This document shows, one piece after another, positions 35,668 through 44,698 of a stretch of DNA of 64,000 nucleotides. Where the stretch lies: assembly GCF_003007685.1 (NCBI RefSeq), contig NZ_PXNN01000003.1, forward strand, positions 248,001 to 312,000, in the 5' to 3' direction. The notes under the pieces were generated by a model, which saw nothing but the letters and a program-made list of their open reading frames with translations, was not told the origin of the DNA and ran no database searches. The DNA comes from Marinobacter halophilus. GTDB taxonomy: Bacteria; Pseudomonadota; Gammaproteobacteria; Pseudomonadales; Oleiphilaceae. Within the stretch, counting starts at the first letter, position 1; each line of letters starts with the position of its first letter. The position numbers and the translations under genes were made by a program.

Positions 35668-35781
35668 GGCTAGAGTTCCTTGTGGGCATAAAGCCGAGGA
35701 TGGTCTAACTGGAGCGCAAAGGTGTCAAGTTAAGCTGCCAGTCGGTTAAACTTGCCGACGATCGATTCAGGGAGCCCGGAT

Positions 35782-36741
35782 TTGGAAGCGTTTCTGGTTG
35801 CAGTGTTGGTTTGTGTCGCTGCGGTTGTGCTGGACTGGCTGCTCGGCGAGCCCCAGCGCTGGCACCCGCTGGTGGGCTTCGGCCGGTGGGCCTCGGCGAC
35901 AGAAGAGAAGGTTAATGGCCAGCCGCAAGCCGCTGCAAAAAGCCTGATATTGGGCGTATTTGGAACCCTGGCAGTCATTACACCGGTAATGGTGTTGGCC
36001 ACCGCGCTGCAATTCTGGCTAAGTGGCTGGTGGTGGTTGCTCGCTCAAGTCGCAGGCGTATGGCTCGCAATCTCGTTGCGGGGGCTCGCGGAACATGGTC
36101 GAGCGGTTTCCACAGCGCTGAACTCGGGGCAGGGGAAGCAAGCCAGACTGGCGGTGGGGCAAATTGTCAGCCGGGATGCCGGGTCGCTGACAGATGAAGG
36201 GGTGGCTGCGGCCGCCTCGGAATCCATGCTGGAAAACGGAGCCGATGCGGTGTTTTCCAGCCTGTTCTGGTATCTGGTTGCGGGGCTGCCGGGTGTGGTT
36301 CTGCACCGCCTGGTCAATACTCTGGACGCTATGTGGGGCTACAGGAACGCGCGGTTTCTTTATTTTGGGCGGTTTGCCGCCAAAGTCGATGACCTCATGA
36401 ACTGGCTGCCTGCCCGGCTCACTGCTCTGACCTATGCCTTGTTGGGCAATACCCGCCTGGCGCTGTCTTGCTGGCGTGCGCAGGCAAAAACCTGGGATAG
36501 CCCGAATGCCGGACCGGTGATGGCGGCCGGGGCCGGCGCGCTGGGAGTTACCCTGGGTGGGCCGGCGCCTTATACGAACGGCATTAAACAACGGCCTGTG
36601 TTGGGCAGCGGACCCGGCGCAACAGCAACCACGGTGGAAGAAGCCATTGCGTTGGTGCAGCGTGGGGTGATGCTTTGGTTGGTGGCACTGCTAACCCTGG
36701 CGCTTGGCTTGAACGGGCTCTGGCCAGGAGGTGCCGGATGA
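35782..36741 (+). CDS. cbiB: Adenosylcobinamide-phosphate synthase CbiB (CobD)
   Basis: Inner-membrane enzyme that joins the aminopropanol arm to adenosylcobyric acid. ~319 residues with several hydrophobic segments; DWLLGEPQRWHPLVGFGRW at the N-terminus and RDAGSLTDEGVAAAASESML in the middle are typical, as is FWYLVAGLPGVVLHRLVNTLD. TTG at 35782 is chosen because AGGGAG (35769-35774) lies seven bases before it; TTG at 35752 is also in frame. The stop overlaps the next gene by four bases. Confidence 0.92.
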   Translation: MEAFLVAVLVCVAAVVLDWLLGEPQRWHPLVGFGRWASATEEKVNGQPQAAAKSLILGVFGTLAVITPVMVLATALQFWLSGWWWLLAQVAGVWLAISLRGLAEHGRAVSTALNSGQGKQARLAVGQIVSRDAGSLTDEGVAAAASESMLENGADAVFSSLFWYLVAGLPGVVLHRLVNTLDAMWGYRNARFLYFGRFAAKVDDLMNWLPARLTALTYALLGNTRLALSCWRAQAKTWDSPNAGPVMAAGAGALGVTLGGPAPYTNGIKQRPVLGSGPGATATTVEEAIALVQRGVMLWLVALLTLALGLNGLWPGGAG

Positions 36742-37802
36742 TGACGTTCCGTTCTCTCGAATCTCCGGAACACGGAGGGCGACTGCAGGCCGCGGTTCAG
36801 CGCTGGGGCATTCCGCGCGAGCAATGGCTGGATCTTTCCACCGGCATCAATCCCGTCCCCTGGCCAGTTCCGGAAATCCCTCCGGACGTGTGGCAACGCC
36901 TGCCCGAGTCGGACGGTAAGCTGGAACAGACTATTCGCGCCTGGGCGGGGGCGCCGGACGGTGCCGGTTGTCTGCCTGTGGCTGGCAGTCAGGCTGCGAT
37001 TATGGCTTTGCCGATGGTGCGAGCCCGACTTCATGGGTTAGGCCGGGTAGCGGTCCCGATTCCGGGCTATCGTGAACACGGCCATGCTTGGGCTCGGGCC
37101 GGTTTCGAGGTGCTGGGTATCAGCCCTGAGCGGGCTGCAGCACAGGAGGTTTCCTGGCTGGACGGGTTCGATGTGGTGGTCTGGATTCACCCGAACAACC
37201 CGACAGGGCAACTGCTGCCGCCGGAGCATATACTGGCATGGTGGGAGCGCCTGCAGCAGCGCGGTGGCTGGCTGGTGGTGGATCAGGCGTTTATCGAGGG
37301 CTACTCCGACCATGCCCTGGATTTTCGGGCCAGCGTGCCCGGCCTGATCGTGCTGCGTTCACTGGGTAAGTTCTTCGGACTTGCCGGTGCGCGGGCCGGC
37401 GCCGTGCTGGCAGAGTCGGCGCTGGTCAAACAGCTGGACTGGCAGCTTGGCCCTTGGCCGGTTAATGGACCGGCCCGTTATCTGATGGCCTGGGCGCTGG
37501 CGGACGTTTACTGGCAGGCCGGCGCGGTTGCGAAACTGCAGGGGGACAGCCTCAGGCTGAATACTCTGCTTCAGGCATCTGGTTTTCCTGACCCTTCCGG
37601 CACGCTGCTATTCCGTTATGTCCGCATCTCGAATGCTTCTGAGATCTACGAGGGTCTTGCCCGGCGCGGCATACTGGTACGCCAGTTTGATTCGCCCCCG
37701 GCGCTGCGTTTTGGTTTGCCACCGGATGAAGCCGGCTGGCAGAAACTGACCACCCTGTTGGAGGAATTGTCGTATCTCATTGACCAATCCGGGGCCGGTT
37801 GA
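36738..37802 (+). CDS. cobD: Threonine-phosphate decarboxylase-like aminotransferase
   Basis: PLP enzyme (fold type I) that makes aminopropanol phosphate, the linker that CbiB attaches. The PLP lysine is in SLGKFFGLAGARAGAV; IHPNNPTGQLLPPEHILAWW and DQAFIEGYSD fit the aminotransferase core. ATG at 36738 with AGGAGG six bases upstream overlaps cbiB by four bases; this trims an open frame back to 36675. 354 residues. Called cobC in the Pseudomonas naming. A riboswitch-controlled btuB follows. Confidence 0.92.
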   Translation: MMTFRSLESPEHGGRLQAAVQRWGIPREQWLDLSTGINPVPWPVPEIPPDVWQRLPESDGKLEQTIRAWAGAPDGAGCLPVAGSQAAIMALPMVRARLHGLGRVAVPIPGYREHGHAWARAGFEVLGISPERAAAQEVSWLDGFDVVVWIHPNNPTGQLLPPEHILAWWERLQQRGGWLVVDQAFIEGYSDHALDFRASVPGLIVLRSLGKFFGLAGARAGAVLAESALVKQLDWQLGPWPVNGPARYLMAWALADVYWQAGAVAKLQGDSLRLNTLLQASGFPDPSGTLLFRYVRISNASEIYEGLARRGILVRQFDSPPALRFGLPPDEAGWQKLTTLLEELSYLIDQSGAG

Positions 37803-37820
37803 TAGCCTTGCTCCCGCTTT

Positions 37821-38018
37821 CAGGTGCTCCCCTGTCCGCGTTGACTGGCGATAGTCGTGTGGATACCGGGAGTGAAACGGGAAGCCGGTGAGAAACCGGC
37901 GCTGCCCCCGCAACGGTAAGCAGGTCAAAGGCAATCCAACGCGCCACTGTGCCCACGGCATGGGAAGGTGATTGCTCCGGAGCACGCGCTCCACCTGCAA
38001 GCCCGGAGACCGGCCTGA
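37821..38018 (+). promoter_or_regulatory. Cobalamin riboswitch before btuB
   Basis: The conserved core is unmistakable: GGGAAGCCGGTGAGAAACC, then GCTGCCCCCGCAACGGTAAG, and near the 3' end GCCCGGAGACCGGCC. TCAGG (37821-37825) and CCTGA (38014-38018) pair as P1. It should switch off btuB and the uptake and assembly genes behind it when adenosylcobalamin is plentiful. The output element lies in the 175 bases before btuB: CGTTGC-GGAGG-GCAACG (38050-38066) can form, and an alternative CGGAGGG/CCCTCCG pair (38055-38061, 38111-38117) followed by TCATTTT competes with it. Confidence 0.95.
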
Positions 38019-38192
38019 TGCACGGAGCTTAATGGCTCCACACACCAGACGTTGCGGAGGGCAACGGCGGTGGGTGAATCTGGCCTTCGCAATTGAACAA
38101 CGCCCCTCCACCCTCCGTCATTTTCAGCAGTCTTCCTCCGCAGTAACCAAAATCAACCGTACGGGTGCGTGCGGTGAACAGCGAGTGAAGAC

Positions 38193-40001
38193 ATGACCTA
38201 TTCCAAGGCCCTACCTGCCCTGATTCTATTGCCTCTGGCGTTTCCTGCTGGTGCGGCCGACAAACAAGCTGAAGATCGCAGGCTTGAGCCCCTAGTGGTC
38301 ACCGCCACATTAGGCCCGCGGACGGCTGGTGAAAGCCTGTCTTCAGTGACCGTGATTGACGAGGAAACCATTCGGCAACAGAGTCCCTCCGAGTTTAGCC
38401 AGCTGCTGAGAGGTCAAGCGGGGATAAATGTCGTAGGTAACGGATCGTTTGGTAAAGCCACCAGTGTCTTTACCCGTGGAACAGCCAACGACTCAACGTT
38501 GCTGTTGGTCGACGGGGTGCGCTTGCGTTCAGCAACCTCCGGTGGTCCCTCGTGGCAGTATTTTCCGGTAGAGCTGATTGACCGGGTTGAAATTGTCCGG
38601 GGCGCGCGAAGCTCACTTTATGGGGCCGATGCCGTAGGTGGCGTGGTTCAGGCGTTCACGCTGGACCCGGAAGAGACGCCTGCGGGCTGGGTGGAAGTCG
38701 GTGCCGGCAACTTTAATACGCAAAAAAGCAGCGCCGGTGTCGCGGCCAGTTCTGGTAACACTCGTTTCAGCCTGAGTGGTTTGCATAAGGAAACAGACGG
38801 CACGGCAATTATTACCGATGGCAAAGACCGAGGGTTCCGGAACACGGCTGGCATCGGCCGGGTGGTCCATGAACTGGAATCCGGGGGAGAAGCCAGCCTT
38901 GTGGTGGTGCAAAGCGAGGGCAGTACCGAATACGAAGGTGGCGATATTGATTTCATGATCCGGACCATCGGTTTCGGGCTCGAGACCCCGGTAAGCGAGT
39001 ATTGGCGGCACTCGCTGCAGTTCTCTGAGTCGCGCGATGAAACAGATAACGTTACACCTACCTTCAGCAGTACTTTCAACACGCGCTCACGGGCAGCACG
39101 CTGGGATAACACCTTTACCTGGAATGTGCATGAACTGGTGGTCGGTACCGAACTGATGACCGATGAGGTCAGCGGAACTACGGATTACGTCGAAAGTAGC
39201 CGAACCAACTCTGCCCTTTACAGTCAGCTCCGCCTGAATTTCGGCCCGACAGATGTGCAACTGAGCCTGCGTGGCGATGATAATGAAGCTTACGGCAAAA
39301 ATGAAACTGGCGGCATCGCGTTGGGCCACGCCCTTGATCGTTCACACCGGGTTCGTGTCAGTTATGGCACAGCTTTCCGTGCTCCCACGTTTAATGACTT
39401 GTACTACCCCGGCGCCAACCCGGACCTCGAGGCAGAGGAGTCCGGTACCGTTGAGCTCGGTGCCAGTGGCCACTACCAGAGCTGGTTTTGGGATGGCGCG
39501 TTGTTCCAGCTTGATGTGGACAATCTGATTGCCTGGAGCCCAACGCCCAGCGGCCTCTGGACCCCGATGAACGTGAACGAGGCCAGAATCCGTGGTGCGG
39601 AACTGAGTGCCGGGTTCGAATGGGATGGCTGGCGTGGTGATGCGGCGCTAACCCTGCTGGATACTGAGGACCGGGAAACCGAAAACCGGCTTCAGCGCCG
39701 AAGTGGTAAAACCCTGCGGCTGGACTTGAGCAAGCATGTGGGCACCTGGGACTTCGGTGGTACCGTGGTCGCCGAGGACTATCGTTACGATGACCGCAAC
39801 AACAACGACCGGCTGCCGGGCTTTGCCACCCTGGATTTGCGGGCAGGCTGGCGCTTTGCTTCGGACTGGTCAACCAGGCTCACGCTGGCTAACGTGCTGG
39901 ATAAGGAATACAGCACGGCTCGCTACAGTAGCCAGAATGATCTGGATTATATAGCGGCCGGCCGCACGGTCATGTTGACGGTTCGCTACGATATCCGATA
40001 A
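38193..40001 (+). CDS. btuB: TonB-dependent vitamin B12 receptor BtuB
   Basis: Outer-membrane importer of cobalamin, 602 residues. Signal peptide ends near PAGAADK; a TonB box-like EPLVVTAT follows. The plug domain has SEFSQLLRGQAGINV, LLVDGVRLRS and VEIVRGARSSLYGADAVGGV; the barrel ends with an aromatic/charged terminal strand (MLTVRYDIR). Its place behind a cobalamin riboswitch and before btuFCD supports the substrate. Weak ribosome binding site (GTGAAG). Confidence 0.95.
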   Translation: MTYSKALPALILLPLAFPAGAADKQAEDRRLEPLVVTATLGPRTAGESLSSVTVIDEETIRQQSPSEFSQLLRGQAGINVVGNGSFGKATSVFTRGTANDSTLLLVDGVRLRSATSGGPSWQYFPVELIDRVEIVRGARSSLYGADAVGGVVQAFTLDPEETPAGWVEVGAGNFNTQKSSAGVAASSGNTRFSLSGLHKETDGTAIITDGKDRGFRNTAGIGRVVHELESGGEASLVVVQSEGSTEYEGGDIDFMIRTIGFGLETPVSEYWRHSLQFSESRDETDNVTPTFSSTFNTRSRAARWDNTFTWNVHELVVGTELMTDEVSGTTDYVESSRTNSALYSQLRLNFGPTDVQLSLRGDDNEAYGKNETGGIALGHALDRSHRVRVSYGTAFRAPTFNDLYYPGANPDLEAEESGTVELGASGHYQSWFWDGALFQLDVDNLIAWSPTPSGLWTPMNVNEARIRGAELSAGFEWDGWRGDAALTLLDTEDRETENRLQRRSGKTLRLDLSKHVGTWDFGGTVVAEDYRYDDRNNNDRLPGFATLDLRAGWRFASDWSTRLTLANVLDKEYSTARYSSQNDLDYIAAGRTVMLTVRYDIR

Positions 40002-40031
40002 CAGCTACGAAACCTTGCCGAGGAGGCGCCT

Positions 40032-40937
40032 GTGGTAAAGCTGAAGGGCTTGATTGCGATACTGGGCTGGATGCTGATTGTGGCACCGGCTTCAGCGTCT
40101 CGGGTCTGCGCCACGGACGACCTCGGTGAAAAAGTCTGCCTGGATCGCCCGGCAACCCGCATCGCCGCACTTTCACCCGGAGCCACCGAACTGGCCTGGG
40201 CCGCGGGTGCGGGTGATCAGGTTGTGGCGGTGGTGGCCTACAGCGATTACCCGCCCGCTGCCCGGGAAGTCACTTCGGTTGGTAGTCATACTCGTATGGA
40301 TATGGAGAGGTTGCTGCAGCTACGCCCGGACCTGGTGATTGGCTGGGTGACCGGTAATCCCTCCGAGCAACTGGCGACTCTCAAAAAAGTGGGCATCCCG
40401 GTTTTTTCTATAGAGCCCCGGAGCTTTGAGGCAGTTTCTCATACCATTGAGCGTCTCTCAGTGCTGGCCGGCACTGAAACCGAGGGTTTTGCCGAGGCGG
40501 AGCACTTTCGTCAAGGCATTGCCGGATTGCGAACGCAGTTCGAAAATGCTGACCCGGTGTCGGTATTCTATCAGGTATGGGATGAGCCCCTGATGACGGT
40601 AAACGGCGAACATCTGATCGGTGAAATGATCCAGCTTTGCGGCGGTGCCAATGTGTTCGGCCACCTGGACCGGCTGGTGCCGAGAATCAGTGCTGAAGCG
40701 GTGGTTGCTGCTGATCCTGAGGCTATTTTGGCGGGTGGTATGGGCGAAGAGAATCGCCACTGGCTGGCCCGCTGGCAGAACTTTCCGAGCCTGACCGCTA
40801 CGGCTCGCGATAACCTGTTTTTTATTCCACCGTCACTGGTGCAACGGCCAACCCCCAGAATGCTGGTGGGAACGCGGCTGTTTTGCGACAAATTGGAGGT
40901 GGCCCGTGACCGTCGATCCGATGGAGTTCACCTGTGA
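40032..40937 (+). CDS. btuF: Cobalamin-binding periplasmic protein BtuF
   Basis: Delivers B12 to BtuCD. 301 residues with a signal peptide (cleavage near ASA-SR). The type III binding fold shows RIAALSPGATELAWAAGAGD, VVAVVAYSDYPPAA and LRPDLVIGW. Two cysteines follow the signal (RVCATDD and EKVCLD); E. coli BtuF also has a disulfide. GTG at 40032 has AGGAGG five bases upstream. It overlaps btuC by four bases, which fixes the operon. Confidence 0.92.
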   Translation: MVKLKGLIAILGWMLIVAPASASRVCATDDLGEKVCLDRPATRIAALSPGATELAWAAGAGDQVVAVVAYSDYPPAAREVTSVGSHTRMDMERLLQLRPDLVIGWVTGNPSEQLATLKKVGIPVFSIEPRSFEAVSHTIERLSVLAGTETEGFAEAEHFRQGIAGLRTQFENADPVSVFYQVWDEPLMTVNGEHLIGEMIQLCGGANVFGHLDRLVPRISAEAVVAADPEAILAGGMGEENRHWLARWQNFPSLTATARDNLFFIPPSLVQRPTPRMLVGTRLFCDKLEVARDRRSDGVHL

Positions 40938-41905
40938 TACGGCCGATTGCCCTGCCACTTGCTCTGCTGGCATTGGCTGGTGTTTTGGCTACGGTGATTT
41001 CTCTGGGCGTCGGTAGCGTCGCCATTGATCCTATGGATGTCTTGTCTGTGTTTCTGGGAGAGGGCACCGACCTTCAGCGCACCCTGGTGCTTGAACTCCG
41101 ACTGCCCAGAACCCTCTCGGGGTTTGCCACCGGAGGTTTGCTGGCTGTGGCCGGGGCGCTGATGCAGGTATTACTACGCAATCCGCTGGCAGACCCCTAT
41201 GTTCTGGGACTGTCCGGTGGTGCAGCGGTAGGAGCTTTGCTCGCGATGTTGGCAGGTCTTGGCGGTGTCGTCGTTTCCGGTTCTGCTTTTGCCGGCGCCA
41301 TGCTGGCCACACTGATGGTATTCGGGCTTGCTCATGGTACTGGTAGCTGGACACCCTCCCGTCTTTTACTTACCGGTGTGGTGGTAGCCGCGGGCTGGGG
41401 CGCAGTAATCACGCTGATGTTGGCAATCAGTCCAGCCAGAGAATTGCCTGGCATGTTGTATTGGCTGATGGGCGATGTCTCCTACGCAAGAACCCCGTGG
41501 CCTGGCCTGGGGTTATTGCTGGTGGTGTGTTTTATTGTGGTTCCTCTTGGGCGTAGCCTGAATGTGCTGGCCCGCGGTCCGATGCAGGCAGCTGCACTGG
41601 GTATTTCGGTACGGCCGCTGGAATGGATGATTTACGTTTTGGCCAGCCTGCTTACCGCCACCGCGGTCACCATGGCCGGCAGCATTGGTTTTGTGGGCCT
41701 GGTGATACCCCACATGTTGCGAATGGTGCTTGGTAACGATCAGCGTCTGATCCTGCCCGCCTGCGCTTTAGCGGGCGGAACTCTGCTGGTGCTGGCGGAT
41801 ACCCTGGCGAGGGTAGTTATTGCCCCGGAGCAGCTCCCGGTCGGTGTGATTACCGCGTTGTTGGGTGTGCCGACCTTCTTGTACTTGCTGTACCGGAGCC
41901 GCTGA
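40934..41905 (+). CDS. btuC: Cobalamin ABC importer, permease BtuC
   Basis: FecCD-family permease, 323 residues and about ten hydrophobic segments. Visible are LRLPRTLSGFATGGLLAVAG, NPLADPYVLGLSGGAAVGA and GFVGLVIPHMLRM, the conserved coupling region for the ATPase. Starts four bases inside btuF and shares one base with btuD, so the three are translationally coupled. Confidence 0.93.
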   Translation: MIRPIALPLALLALAGVLATVISLGVGSVAIDPMDVLSVFLGEGTDLQRTLVLELRLPRTLSGFATGGLLAVAGALMQVLLRNPLADPYVLGLSGGAAVGALLAMLAGLGGVVVSGSAFAGAMLATLMVFGLAHGTGSWTPSRLLLTGVVVAAGWGAVITLMLAISPARELPGMLYWLMGDVSYARTPWPGLGLLLVVCFIVVPLGRSLNVLARGPMQAAALGISVRPLEWMIYVLASLLTATAVTMAGSIGFVGLVIPHMLRMVLGNDQRLILPACALAGGTLLVLADTLARVVIAPEQLPVGVITALLGVPTFLYLLYRSR

Positions 41906-42699
41906 TGGCAAGCCTTAAGCGCCCCGCTATGCAAACCCTCAAGACCCGCGAACTGGTCATCGATATTCCTGGTCGTGCCAGCGGCTACCCCCTGAATTTG
42001 GCTATTGAATCGGGCCAGATATGGGGCGTACTCGGCCCCAACGGTGCAGGTAAAACCACTCTGTTGCACAGTCTGGCAGGGCTCAGGCCTCCGCGTTCGG
42101 GCAGTCTCTGTCTCAATGACAAACCTGCGAACGAGTTAAAACGACGAGTGCTATCCCAACAGCTGGGCTTGGTATTCCAGGACAGACAGGACGGATTTCC
42201 GGCAACGGTGCTCGAAACTGCGCTGATTGGCCGCCACCCGTGGCTGTCACCATGGCAGATGGAAGGCGCGGACGATCTGGCCATGGCTGAAAGGGCACTT
42301 GAAGCACTGGATGTTCTGCACCTTAAAGACCGCCTGGTCAGCACGTTGTCCGGCGGCGAACGCCAACGTGTGGCTATCGCTACTCTGATGACTCAGTCTC
42401 CCCACACCTGGCTGTTGGATGAACCGACGAATCACCTCGATCTGCATCACCAGGTGGCGGTGATGAAGCTTCTGACCGGCCGGGCGAAAGCTGGTAACGC
42501 CATCTTCATGTGTCTGCATGATCTGAACCTGGCCGCCCGCTGGTGTGATCATATTTTGCTGATGTATCCCAATGGCGAAGCCTGCTGGGGCCTGGCAGAG
42601 CGGATGCTGGTACCGAGCGCTCTGGAGCGTTTGTATAACCAGGAGCTGCAAACAGTAGAGGTGGATGGCACACCGTTCTTTGTGCCAAAACGAGGCTAA
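41905..42699 (+). CDS. btuD: Cobalamin ABC importer, ATPase BtuD
   Basis: ATP-binding subunit of BtuCDF, 264 residues. Walker A is GPNGAGKTTLL, the signature LSGGERQRV, Walker B WLLDEPTNHLDL and the switch histidine in CLHDLNLA. ATG at 41905 overlaps the btuC stop by one base. About 45 bases separate it from cobB, which probably shares the transcript. Confidence 0.94.
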   Translation: MASLKRPAMQTLKTRELVIDIPGRASGYPLNLAIESGQIWGVLGPNGAGKTTLLHSLAGLRPPRSGSLCLNDKPANELKRRVLSQQLGLVFQDRQDGFPATVLETALIGRHPWLSPWQMEGADDLAMAERALEALDVLHLKDRLVSTLSGGERQRVAIATLMTQSPHTWLLDEPTNHLDLHHQVAVMKLLTGRAKAGNAIFMCLHDLNLAARWCDHILLMYPNGEACWGLAERMLVPSALERLYNQELQTVEVDGTPFFVPKRG

Positions 42700-42744
42700 C
42701 CCAGCCCCTCTGCACCAAACTCGGACGACAGGGATTATTAAGAC

Positions 42745-44052
42745 ATGCCAATCGCCAATGTTCCAGCCGCAATGATCACCGCCCCCGGCTCCGGCCAGGG
42801 CAAATCTATGGTTACTGCTGCCCTGGCCCGCCTGCACCGGAATGCTGGCCGGAACGTTCGGGTGTTCAAACACGGTCCGGATTACCTGGACCCCATGGTA
42901 TTGGAGGTGGCTTCCGGCAATCCGGTATACCAGTTGCACCCCTGGATGACCGGAGAATACGAATGCCGATGGCGACTGGCCGAGGCCGCCCAAACCGCCG
43001 ACCTTATCCTGGTGGAAGGGTCCATGGGCCTGTTCGATGGCAGCCCCAGTAGCGGAGACTTGGCCAAACTGGCGGGTATTCCGGCTTTGCCCGTGATTGA
43101 TGCCAAGGGCATGGCCCAGACTTTCGGCGCGGTTGCCCTTGGTCTGGCGAGCTTTGACCCCGAACTTCCGGTCCATCAGGTGATTGCCAACAAAACTGGT
43201 AGCTCTTACCACGGGGAACTGCTTCGCGAGAGCCTGCCCGAGGGAATCCGTCTGTTGGGTGCCATTCCGCGCAATGACTCCATGAATATTCCAGACCGGC
43301 ATCTTGGGCTGTTTCAGGCCGCCGAGATGGACGACCTCAGTGATCGGCTGAATAAAGCTGCCGAAGTTCTGATGTCTGCGGGTCTGGACGCCCTGCCCAA
43401 GCCTGTGTCTTTTACTTTCGAGACACCGTCCAAACCAGAGCAGTGCTTGGTCGGGCACCGCATTGCTGTCGCCCGGGATGCCGCCTTCAGTTTTATCTAC
43501 CGGGCCAACCTGGATCTGCTCACAGCCATGGGAGCGGATCTGGTGTACTTCTCGCCACTGAAGGATTCGGAAGTACCGGTGGCTGATGCGCTTTGGCTGC
43601 CAGGTGGTTACCCCGAATTGCACGCCCAGACGTTGGCTGAAAACCGAACCCTGCTGGCGTCGATTCGTGCCTGCCACCAGGCCGGCATGCCCATCCTGGC
43701 CGAGTGTGGGGGGTTGATGGCCTGTGCGGAGGAGCTGGAGGATAAGAGTGGAAAGGTGCATCAGTTGTGGGGCTTGGTCCCGGGCCGGGCGACCATGGCC
43801 AACCGTCTGTCCGGGTTGGGGCTGCAAAGCCTGGAGACCAGCCTGGGTAGCCTTCGGGGCCACACATATCATCACTCCAGTCTCGCTACGCCTTGGCAAC
43901 CTGCTGCCAGAGCACGAAAGCAGGCGGGTTCTGAGGGTGAGGCGGTTTATTATCACCGTAACCTGGTAGCCAGCTATTTTCACGGTTACTTCCCCTCTGC
44001 TCCTGCACTGGTCGCCGCTATTTTTCGCGCAGAGCAAGTCCGGTTTTCCTGA
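42745..44052 (+). CDS. cobB: Cobyrinate a,c-diamide synthase
   Basis: Amidates the a and c side chains of cobyrinate (hydrogenobyrinate in the aerobic route) using glutamine and ATP. 435 residues: N-terminal ATPase with APGSGQGKSM and KHGPDYLDPMVL, VEGSMGLFDG, then a class I glutaminase with LAECGGLMACAEEL holding the Cys and a late histidine in SYFHGYF. Since no ring-building genes are visible here, it may serve cobyrinate salvage or a pathway encoded elsewhere. Confidence 0.94.
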   Translation: MPIANVPAAMITAPGSGQGKSMVTAALARLHRNAGRNVRVFKHGPDYLDPMVLEVASGNPVYQLHPWMTGEYECRWRLAEAAQTADLILVEGSMGLFDGSPSSGDLAKLAGIPALPVIDAKGMAQTFGAVALGLASFDPELPVHQVIANKTGSSYHGELLRESLPEGIRLLGAIPRNDSMNIPDRHLGLFQAAEMDDLSDRLNKAAEVLMSAGLDALPKPVSFTFETPSKPEQCLVGHRIAVARDAAFSFIYRANLDLLTAMGADLVYFSPLKDSEVPVADALWLPGGYPELHAQTLAENRTLLASIRACHQAGMPILAECGGLMACAEELEDKSGKVHQLWGLVPGRATMANRLSGLGLQSLETSLGSLRGHTYHHSSLATPWQPAARARKQAGSEGEAVYYHRNLVASYFHGYFPSAPALVAAIFRAEQVRFS

Positions 44053-44086
44053 ATAATCCTGAGACATGAACCCAAGGAGACTCACA

Positions 44087-44698
44087 ATGCGTGAACGCGC
44101 CAAAGACCCTGAACGCCATGCCAAGCGCATGGCCGCCAAGCATAAGATCATGCAGGAGCGTATTGCCCGTGCCCAGAAAGAGCAAGGTGTGTTGTTGGTG
44201 CTGACCGGTCCTGGCAAGGGCAAGAGCAGTTCCGGCTTTGGCATGGTCGCCCGGGCGTTGGGTCACGGTATGAAGGTGGGCATCGTCCAGTTCATCAAAG
44301 GGGCTTTCAGTACCGGTGAGGAGGCGTTCTTCCGGAACCTGCCCAATGTGGACTATCACGTAATGGGGCAGGGCTACACCTGGGAGACCCAGAACCGCGA
44401 GCAAGATGTACAAAGTGCGACAAAAGCCTGGGACATCACCGCTGCCATGCTGAAAGACGACAGCTATGATTTGATCCTGCTGGACGAACTCAATATTGCG
44501 CTCAAGTACGACTACATCGATCTGGACCGGGTGCTGGACGACCTGCAAGCCCGCCCGGAAATGCAGCATGTCGTCGTGACCGGGCGGAGTGCCCCCCAGG
44601 AGCTGATTGACCTGGCTGACACCGTGACCGAGATGGGCGTGATCAAACACGCCTTCAAGGATCAGGGCATAAAGGCCCAAAAGGGCGTGGAACTTTAA
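44087..44698 (+). CDS. cobO: Corrinoid adenosyltransferase CobO/BtuR
   Basis: Adds the adenosyl group to cobalt in corrinoids, using ATP. 203 residues. The ATP-binding stretch is VLTGPGKGKSSSGFGM; IVQFIKGAFSTGEEAFF and LILLDELNIALKYDYID are family patterns. ATG at 44087 has AAGGAG seven bases before it; the in-frame ATG at 44066 is less well placed. The stop is followed at once by the cobQ start. Confidence 0.94.
   Translation: MRERAKDPERHAKRMAAKHKIMQERIARAQKEQGVLLVLTGPGKGKSSSGFGMVARALGHGMKVGIVQFIKGAFSTGEEAFFRNLPNVDYHVMGQGYTWETQNREQDVQSATKAWDITAAMLKDDSYDLILLDELNIALKYDYIDLDRVLDDLQARPEMQHVVVTGRSAPQELIDLADTVTEMGVIKHAFKDQGIKAQKGVEL

Noticed and set aside
42247-44244. Very long open frame (about 665 codons) on the minus strand opposite btuD, cobB and cobO
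   Set aside because: It is antisense to well-supported cobalamin genes and its translation is low-complexity His/Gln/Gly-rich with no recognisable fold; a by-product of GC-rich codon use.
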